Assembly (NCBI RefSeq): GCF_932294415.1
Contig: NC_065545.1
Location: 18,604,857-18,668,856 of the forward strand
DNA length: 64,000 nucleotides
Reading direction: 5' to 3'
Source: Quercus robur
Taxonomy: Eukaryota > Streptophyta > Magnoliopsida > Fagales > Fagaceae
Shown: positions 56,596 to 64,000 of the stretch, piece after piece
How the letters are laid out: each line of letters begins with the position of its first letter
Numbering within the stretch: position 1 is the first letter of the stretch
Translations under genes and position numbers: made by a program
The notes under the pieces: generated by a model
What the model saw: only the letters and a program-made list of their open reading frames with translations
Database searches by the model: none
What the model was told of the DNA's origin: nothing

Positions 56596-57915
56596 ACTTG
56601 TAGAGATAGACAATATTTCGATGTGGATACCAGTTAGGTCAGTTGAAATCAAATTTTCATGAGAAGACCCACCAACCAACCTGCAAGTATCAGTTGTTGG
56701 AGGTAGAGACCCACTTATGATTTTCATCGGCGTCGGGTAGGCCAATTTTTGGGTTGGCTTGGACGGTTCGAGCAAGTTGATTAGTTTATGGGGCTAGTTG
56801 GAGACCCTTAATTGTGAGTAATTGAGAAAAAGTGATGGATCTATATGAAAGTGACAAACAGTTAATCACAAAAGTTAGTTGTGAAAAAAAATGGGATAAA
56901 ATATATGACCTTGGAATATTCAATGATCAAAGGGAAGATTCAAGCCAAAATATTTTCCTTTGAGAGAACCGAATAATACAACTACATTACAAGTGTCTTG
57001 CAAAAATTGAATATAGTGTACATATCCTTTAATGGGAATATCTTTTGAACTCTTTTTTTTTTTTTTTTTTGGTTAAAAGGAAATATCATTCAACTAAGTT
57101 AAAATGGCTAAATTAGAGGCAGTAAGCCTACAAAAGGGTTCAGAAGATGTGGTGGATGAATATTGTGAAGCTTTTTAGTGCATTTAATATTGTGAAGTTT
57201 TTTTTTTTTTTGAGAATCTAATATTGTGAAGTTGGTGGCTTTAGAGTTGAGGCTGTTATTGGTCCATCATAAAAATTCTTTAATGTACCCCATAAAGGCA
57301 TGGGTTTTTGTCACTTTAATTTTGTGATTAAGATTAGGAGCCGTCTATGTTGCTAAATGATGTCACTGCTACTAAAAGAATGAGATTTGGAAATGCCAGC
57401 CGCCGTAATGCATATACTTTTCTTCTCTCCCAAAACCGCTAAAAGTTTCCAAAATTGCTGACTTGTGATTCCCTACGTGGCATCTTCCAATTGCGTGTGG
57501 TCCAAAATCCCTTGACAACTTTGGCCTGAATGAAAAAGGGCTATAAAGAAAAAGAAAATTAAATAAAGAAAGAGAGTAAAAAAGGTCTTTTGGTACCCAT
57601 GTCTGCGTGCTGGGTTTCAATATTTTATAAATATTTGTTTGGCTCATTGCTAAATTAATATACAAATCAAAATATTAAAAGGGCAATTACTTTTGAAAAA
57701 TAATAGGTTAGCCCACTAATAATACCTTGTTGCTTTCATTTCTCATTAGTACTACTTTATCAGCTCATCTCCTCTATAATACATAATTCGATAATTGAAA
57801 AGGACAAATTTAAACTCTGAATATTTTAATTAAAAATATTAAAAAGTGTTAATCAGTTGAACTATTAGATTTTTGGTATCTTTTCTATAATTTTGAATAC
57901 TTGAATTGGTCACGG

Positions 57916-57975
57916 GGGTGGAGCCAGGGGGGTTCGGGGGGCACTTGCCCCCTTCCCCCACCCAAAAAATCTATT
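57916..57975 (+). repeat. hAT-like terminal fragment
   Basis: GGTGGAGCCAGGGGGGTTCG followed by GGCACTTGCCCCC resembles the termini of the element at 18758-19404. Only one end is visible. Confidence 0.45.
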
Positions 57976-58281
57976 AATATTTCTTCTATTATATTATATA
58001 ATACAATAAATGCATTTAAAAATTATATAAATAAATGGTTAATAAATAGGATGGTTTTTTAAACCAAAACCCTCCTAATATAACATTTTTATAATTACAA
58101 TTTCAAAATAATTTTTTATGTAAATAAACCCCTAATAGATAAATAATATAATGAATATGTTATTTTATTTTGAATTTTCTTGCATTCAAATATTGCTTAA
58201 TATACACATGAATGAATTGTTATTTTGCAAATTGATCTCAAATACAAGTCACTATTATGTAACTCCCTTTGTGTTTTGCAG

Positions 58282-59206
58282 GCACAGGAATGTTCCAAAG
58301 GCCACGATTGAGTGCCCCACTTGGGAGAAGTCAATTTCAACTGCACCCTCCTTGATCATCTCGATGAGAACTGGCAAATGAAGCAGATAAATACAATAAC
58401 ACAGTCTAGTGATGAAGCTCACATTTTAACTGGAGGCCTCAATTCACTTGATGAAACAAATTACTCTCAAGAAAGATGGACTGACATTGTAAAGGTTAAC
58501 GTAGCATGACCTCGATAGGCTCAATTATGTCTCTCTGAATTGTCATTGATAAAATTGGTAATTGGTACAATATATATGGAAAACAAAATCTACTACTACG
58601 CCAATTTTATTACACAAGTCTTACAAACTAAGGTGACAATAGATGTAATTGGTGTTACTTTAATAATATAATAAATAAATGTATGAATTACTTTAACATT
58701 AACCTTCATGGACTTTTGTGTTTCAGTACTATGAGGAGATAGGAAAGCCAACACCAAAGGTTGAAGTGATGAGATTTTTGAAGAGCAAACAATATACAGA
58801 TGCTAAGGACTTTGCAGGAGAATGAGAATCAGTGGTCATGATTGCCAAAGGTCAAATTACAAAATTAAATATGTCACCTAATTTTTTGGCCTGAAGTTTC
58901 AGAATTGATTACTCTTCTCAATGCCTTGTACTTTGATGTAGGTGTGCAGGGAACATGCAAGTATGGAACTCGGGTTGATTACATATTGACATCACCAAAT
59001 TCACCTTACAAGTTTGTTCCTGGATCATATTCAGTGTTTTCATCCAAAGGGACTTCTGATCATCACATAGTGAAAGTTGATTTAGTAAAAGTAACAAGTA
59101 CAGCTGCTGAAGAAAATGTCAATAAAAAAAGGCGACAACCAAAACAGAAAGTTATAAAGGGAACACAGTCATCTCCATCAAAAGGTATATGGAAGACATA
59201 TACATG
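58282..59206 (+). pseudogene. DNase I-like endonuclease/exonuclease/phosphatase (EEP) family protein, 3' part
   Basis: The EEP fold cleaves phosphodiesters or phosphomonoesters; the substrate of this plant subfamily is unknown. Three exons are visible: 58282-58494 (NFNCTLLDHLDENWQMKQI, ILTGGLNSLDETNYS; GGLNS corresponds to the family's GDFNS active-site loop), 58727-58850 (YYEEIGKPTPKVEVMRFLK, YTDAKDFAGE) and 58942-59206 (GTCKYGTRVDYILTSPNSPY, SSKGTSDHHIVKVD, where the SDH His is the usual catalytic residue). A one-base deletion near 58310 shifts the frame at the start of the first exon, and TGA at 58823-58825 replaces the expected Cys codon after FAGE. The N-terminal half is absent. A Lys-rich tail ends at 59206. 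Confidence 0.8.
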
Positions 59207-59937
59207 AGACTCAAAGTGATAAATTCATTTTTTTTTATTGTGGTTTCTGTATGTGGGAGGGGGCAGATGGTTTTTTTTTTTTTTTTTTTTTTTCCCCTTC
59301 TATGCTATGTAAATCATTTAACACTACTTTTTTAAGTGTTTAGGTAGATATCAGGCGAGGAACTTATACTCTTCTTTTTTCTTAAAATAAGTGGGGAAGG
59401 GAGATTTGAATCGAGGAAGAGATGAGCAATGCACCGAGACACAAGGTTATAGACCCAAACTTAAACATTTTAATAGTGAAATGTTGCTACTTGCTCATTT
59501 GACCATCACTGTTGATTTCATCATATGCCAGATTGCATATATACTAAGCGGTTATGTTTGGTAGGCATACACTCATTTTACGTTAAATGGATGTTATCTT
59601 TACATGTTTCATGCTTATCTCAGTTAAACGCCACTTAAACAATGGATGACAATTACATTATCTTTATATATAATAATAGGTGAAGTTAAGAGAAAATCCA
59701 ATTAGATTTCAATTAAATTCTCAATTTTGTGCCACATCTTTTTTTTTTTTTTTTTTTTTTTTTGGTTCAAGTGAGTTAATTGGATTCTCAATTTTGCGCC
59801 ATGTGTCTTATCTAAATTTTTAAAATTTTTGTACCAAAATAGATAATATATTAACACCTAATACAAAAACCTAGAAGACCACAAAAATATCCTAAACAAT
59901 AACATTTTACCTGGACACTTCTATGTAGACTCTCAAC

Positions 59938-59972
<35 letters not shown>

Positions 59973-60263
59973 TGTTTCTCAAAATATAATATTATATATA
60001 TATATATCTATATACCTATATAATAATAGATGAATTTGAGAGAAACTCAAATTAGGTGTCAAATGAAGTTCTAATTTTGCACCATATGTCTCAATAAATT
60101 TTTCTAAATATATGTGTGTGTGTTTCTCAAAAAATAAAAAAAAAGAATGAGTCTTTAATGACTCTCTTTGTCTTTTGGCTCTTCATGTTTCTGTTTTTTC
60201 TTTTTTCACATTAATCTATCACTCTAAAACTCATTGTCTCATTTCTAAAGAGAACGTCTCTTA
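59207..60263. other. Non-coding stretch with simple repeats
   Basis: Long T runs (about 59271-59295, 59740-59763), a (CT)n run at 59941-59968, an (AT)n run near 59993-60006, and two to three copies of the AATAATAGGTGAAG family (59674, 60018, with a partial copy near 59770). No gene. Confidence 0.6.
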
Positions 60264-60360
60264 GTGTCTCTAAAAAATGAGCCTCTCACCTTCGCTAAAT
60301 CTCAGATTAGAGTTCTCTCTTTTTTATTTTTTCCAGAAAAAAGAAGCAAAAGAAGGAAAA

Positions 60361-60592
60361 TGAAGCCGACTACAATATCAAGACTGAAAAAATTCCCCTT
60401 CACCTATAAACAACACCTCCAATGGAGTTCCAGAGCTTCTTCTTCTCTTAGGTCTAGGATTTTTTATTCTTCTCCGTATCTTTCTAGAACCTTCCCTACT
60501 TCTTCTTCCATTCCTCCTCCTGTGTTCAGTTACCGATCTCTCAACTTCTCCTCTGCGATTCAATCTCTCCACTGCTCCGTCTCCATGGAAGG
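60361..60592 (+). CDS. Possible first exon with transit-peptide-like N-terminus, gene unidentified
   Basis: ATG at 60361 opens a Ser/Arg/Pro-rich frame without acidic residues for its first 70 codons (MKPTTISRLKKFPFTYKQHL .. RSLNFSSAIQSLHCSVSMEG), ending at a GT donor after CCATGGAAG (60592). The composition is typical of a plant mitochondrial or plastid presequence. No mature protein could be connected downstream. An exon-like open stretch at 61163-61306 (EYFYKHLWEPVISASWRKFT) is in the right position but was not recognised. Confidence 0.35.
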
Positions 60593-61961
60593 TACACTCT
60601 TTCTTGGCTCTTTTTCTTTTGCTTAAGTTTTGTTTGGTTGCCAAGAACCAAAGAATTTTCTTTTGTTTAAACGTTGTTTGGTTGTCAAGAAAATAGGATG
60701 AAATAAAAACGAAACTATTATATTTTTTTTATTTGGGTGATATTTATGCTTTCTTATTTTGGTTAAATTCCTGTTTGTTGCCAAGAAAATGGAGAAATGA
60801 AAATAGGATGAATATTTTTTAGTTGAATTGGTGATTTTTTTTTTTTTTTTTGGGTGCAATTCTTGCAGGTGATCTCATTTTGATAGTATTTTGTAAGAGT
60901 AACAACGGATAAGAATTTTTTTTCAAAGAAAAAGCCCATTATAAAAAATAATTACCTGATTTTAGCTTCCTGCAGGATATTTATTGGTTTAAAGAGCTTC
61001 TGACATCTCCCCCCTCTCTTCATCTGATGCATTGATCAGATGTTGGGTTTGTGTAAAGGTTATATCATAGTAAAGGATGTTTTTGAGTTTCTTTTTAGCT
61101 ATCTTGAATTTTGGCTGTTTTACTATTTTTTGGAGGTACTTGAGAAGGTTTGCGTTTTTTTTAGCAGACCTCTTACAAGAGTACTTTTACAAGCACCTAT
61201 GGGAGCCAGTCATATCTGCATCTTGGCGCAAGTTTACTGACCTTGAGAACATGCGTGTCTTAACCCAATTTCTTGAAGTTGACACATTGAGTTGCAAGAT
61301 TCATCCATAATCTATTATCCTAGAAGCTTTATATCAGCAGTGCAGTTATTGTCCATTTTCCTGGCCCATGATCATAGGCAAAATTGGTTGGTCAGTTACT
61401 AGACATTGTTGGTTAAAACATTGAAATTCATTAGTTTTATGCATTTTTGCAATGTGAGAAATGGCATGGAATTGGAACAAGAAATTAAGGAAGTCAATGT
61501 TACAATCTATTCAGGTAGAGTGTAACAAATGAGTGAATATGATTTCTTTGTCAAGATTATCTTTGTTAGTGTTATTAGTATATAAAATTCATACCTAAGT
61601 TTTTTTTTTTTTATAAGTCATACTTGAGTAACTTAATCATCCTAGTAAGCTAAAAAAGTTAGGATGTGATTTATTTGTTTGTATTTTTGGCCTATAAAAG
61701 AATATGCGATGCTTTGATGTTAGAGTACCAAAAATGAAATTTGGTTTAACTATTTAATTTTGGTAATTTTTATGAATTTCCACACTATGAGAAAGGATGT
61801 GAATTCCAAACAAGAATTCTCTCTTTCAAATTCCGTTAGAGTACTTGAATTTTTTAATAATGTTGTCAACTGTAATGTTTCACAGTATTATGGTTGGTGT
61901 ACTCCACATAATCAATTTTTGCAGTACAAGACTCACATGCATACTATTTTGTAAATTTGCA

Positions 61962-62896
61962 GAGATGTAAGCAGAGTTGTCTAGAAGAGAGAAAGTAGCC
62001 AATATTATGCCTTATCTAGATATTGATATCTTCATGAAGGTAAGAAAGAAATTTTTGTGAATGACTTATTCTCTAACTCAATAAATGATAGATAGTCTAG
62101 CTCAAATTGTGTTTTTATCAAAGCCTATGCTGAAAGTAAGATTTAATATATAGACTAACCTTTTCTGGTCTAGAGAAGTCACATTCGTTGCGGTTGACAA
62201 GTTATGTGGTTTTATTTTGGCTTCTACTATTTTAAGGGAGCATTAACTGAAGGCCAAGAGGCAAGCTAGCAACATTATAGATTATTTTCTAAAGGCAACA
62301 TTAGCATGGAGTGTCAAAGTTCCATAACAGTTTTGCCCGATTTATCATTTATTTGAGTTCACTTCATTATAGGTATTGGGATTTGAAGTGTACACTGTTA
62401 CCATGGTTGGAGATCAAATGTTAAAGGGGCATCTCAGCCTCAAGAGGACAAAGAAAGTGTGTTATAGTAGGTAAACTAGATTAAGAACACCAATTTACCT
62501 TAACTTTTGTTAATTGAAATAATTATGTCTTTGATAATTAAATGAAATATGAGGTCTCTTGCTCAAAAAAAAAAGTGAAAGTTGAGATGTTGATTGGACC
62601 AGTAAAAGCACTGTTTATTGATAAGATATCTATTGATTTGGATTGCTTGCCAACTTTTCAAATAGTGAATTTGCTTAAATAATGTATTCACATTCTCCAT
62701 TGAACTCTTGTCATCTCACCTCCTTCAGCCAACAGTACAAGAGACTTCGATCTTTTTGCTGACATTATTCTCCCCTCTAATGGCCAGATTGTAAACCAAG
62801 GTCCCTGCAAACTCGAGCTTGATTTTTTGAATCCATGGGCTTTAAATGTCTTACAAGGAAAAGTGTGTCTAACTTCTTTCAAGAAGCAGGTGTAGA
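61962..62896 (+). pseudogene. ABCG/PDR-type ABC transporter, three decayed exons
   Basis: PDR transporters are full-size plasma-membrane ABCG pumps. Exon 61962-62039: EM-stop-AELSRREKVANIMPYL then DIDIFMK; the usual Leu codon is TAA. Exon 62373-62459: VLGFEVYTVTMVGDQMLKG, where the ABC signature that should follow (GISGGQ.KR) reads HLSLKRTKK and is destroyed. Exon about 62715-62896: STRDFDLFADIILPSNGQIV, matching the family stretch after the Walker B region, then a frame change leading to FFESMGFKCLTRK and NFFQEAGV. Walker A and B motifs and all membrane domains are absent. The order and intron phases fit PDR genes. Confidence 0.8.
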
Positions 62897-62899
62897 TAT

Positions 62900-64000
62900 A
62901 GGTTTTTCTGTTTAATATGTTCCAATAGAAATGCTTGATCTCTGAAAGGTGAGCATCACATGGAGACTCTCATCAATCCATATGCATAATAAAATGTTTA
63001 TAGGTGACATCACATAAAGACCAAAAGCAATATTGGGTATGTCAAAATGAACCTTATTGTTTTGTTGAATTTGTTGAGGCATTTCAATCATTCCATGTGG
63101 GAAGGAGTTTAGTTAAATTTGAAAAATAATTAAGGTCAGTAATTAGTTTATGTTTTGCTAAATTGTACATATACATTGCTTAGATTGGCATTTGCCTTTG
63201 ATTTGTGTTTTTTATATTTTATAAAAATGTGGTTTTTGATGTATTTGTTTTTGGTGTTTAATGATGGTATAGGAATGCAGTGATTCTTTAGTCAGTGACT
63301 CAGGTGAATAAATTGAGGGAATTGGGTATGTGCCTCTTTTCGAGAAATTAGAGAGTTCATTTCTTGGTGGTTTTTGCTTTTTGCAATATATTTTCACTAT
63401 TTTGTATGGAACAAATGATTCTTGTGGATGTTAAATTTGCATTTGTTAGGTTGCATTTAGGCTTGAGGATTTAAAACAAGTGTTTTAAGAATAGTTGTTT
63501 GAATAATTGTTAGGTGATTTTGTCTAGCCAAAAACACTTGCAATATTATGAATTTGAAATGTTATCTAAAATCTAATCATTTTATGTAAGGCGACTTAAG
63601 CCAAAAGGGGGAAGAAAGTGTCTTGCTTGAATATTAGATTTCTTTTGTTCTCAAAAGTGTTTGAAATTGAAAATTTGTTAGATCCAAACATGCCATAAAA
63701 TTTAGTTTGGCAACTATCCCTATTAAAGGATATAATAGTAATGGATATCATTTTGCATTTTCCTTTCCACCTTTCGGAACAACAAACAAACTCAAACAAT
63801 TAGTTAATTATTTTTCTCTATGCAAAAATATTGTGTTGTTAACTCATACTTTCATCTACATGTGGTTAAAATGAAAGTCACCATTCATTGAGATTTATTT
63901 TTGTTTTTGTTCAAAGTGAAATATATTTTTAAAATTTTGTGCATGTACCTTGGTAACGTGATTTTACTCTTATAACATGGTCTTTTTTTCGTTCTTTTTT
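62900..64000. other. Non-coding stretch to the window end
   Basis: AT-rich. No further ABCG exons, transposon ends or arrays were recognised. Confidence 0.5.

Noticed and set aside
60378..60859. Minus-strand Arg/Lys-rich ORFs
   Set aside because: They are the complement of the Ser/Pro-rich plus-strand exon and T-rich intron; the plus-strand frame has the better start and splice donor.

Overview
This looks like nuclear DNA of a flowering plant, most likely a eudicot and possibly a woody one. The evidence is AT-rich sequence, GT-AG introns, plant gene families (NDB-type NAD(P)H dehydrogenase, basic 7S globulin, PDR-type ABCG transporter) and dense plant transposons (hAT, Stowaway, Harbinger-like, CACTA, Tat-clade Ty3/gypsy). 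The species is an inference only. No tRNA, rRNA, CRISPR or prokaryotic operon was seen. The window is a gene-poor, repeat-rich accessory stretch in which nearly every recognisable host gene is partial or broken.

Layout. 1-2.3 kb: a fragment of an external NAD(P)H dehydrogenase gene fused to a frame-broken UTP15 copy. 2.3-13.8 kb: non-coding DNA with a second UTP15 scrap at a hAT-like terminus, several local duplications, and blocks that recur at 53-56.6 kb. 13.8-17.7 kb: a 2,435-bp hAT-type element built almost wholly of inverted minisatellite arrays, then a tandem duplication of half of it together with the upstream region of the next gene. 18.0-21.6 kb: a six-exon PhzF-family gene with a damaged splice acceptor and a late stop. 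24.0-24.7 kb: two exons of a heavy-metal-associated (HMA) domain protein. 25.9-28.9 kb (minus strand): a basic 7S globulin-like gene split by three transposons.

32.3-42.8 kb: a complete but inactivated Tat-clade LTR retrotransposon of 10,422 bp with 596-bp LTRs, a 5-bp target duplication (CATCT), dual RNase H domains and a spliced antisense ORF. 42.8-44.8 kb: sequence ending in a CACTA-type terminus, carrying short pieces that resemble a RhoGDI exon and a bZIP leucine zipper. 44.8-46.3 kb: an OMA1-like protease relic without its zinc motif. 46.3-51.4 kb: non-coding with MITEs. 51.5-52.0 kb: an intact intronless ORF for a 164-residue protein of unknown function, the best candidate for an undamaged gene here. 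52.5-56.6 kb: a tandem repeat, a second NDB exon copy, and a compressed mosaic of the 0-13 kb blocks. 58.3-59.2 kb: three exons of a DNase I-like (EEP) protein with a frameshift and a stop. 60.3-62.9 kb: a possible transit-peptide exon and three decayed exons of an ABCG/PDR transporter.

The genes do not form a pathway. The notable biology is structural: repeated segmental duplication, gene-fragment shuffling and nested transposition. No convincing new functional system was found. The items most worth a second look are the hAT minisatellite hairpin and its copying into the PhzF upstream region, the spliced antisense ORF of the retrotransposon, the CACTA-associated gene fragments, and the unknown 164-residue ORF.
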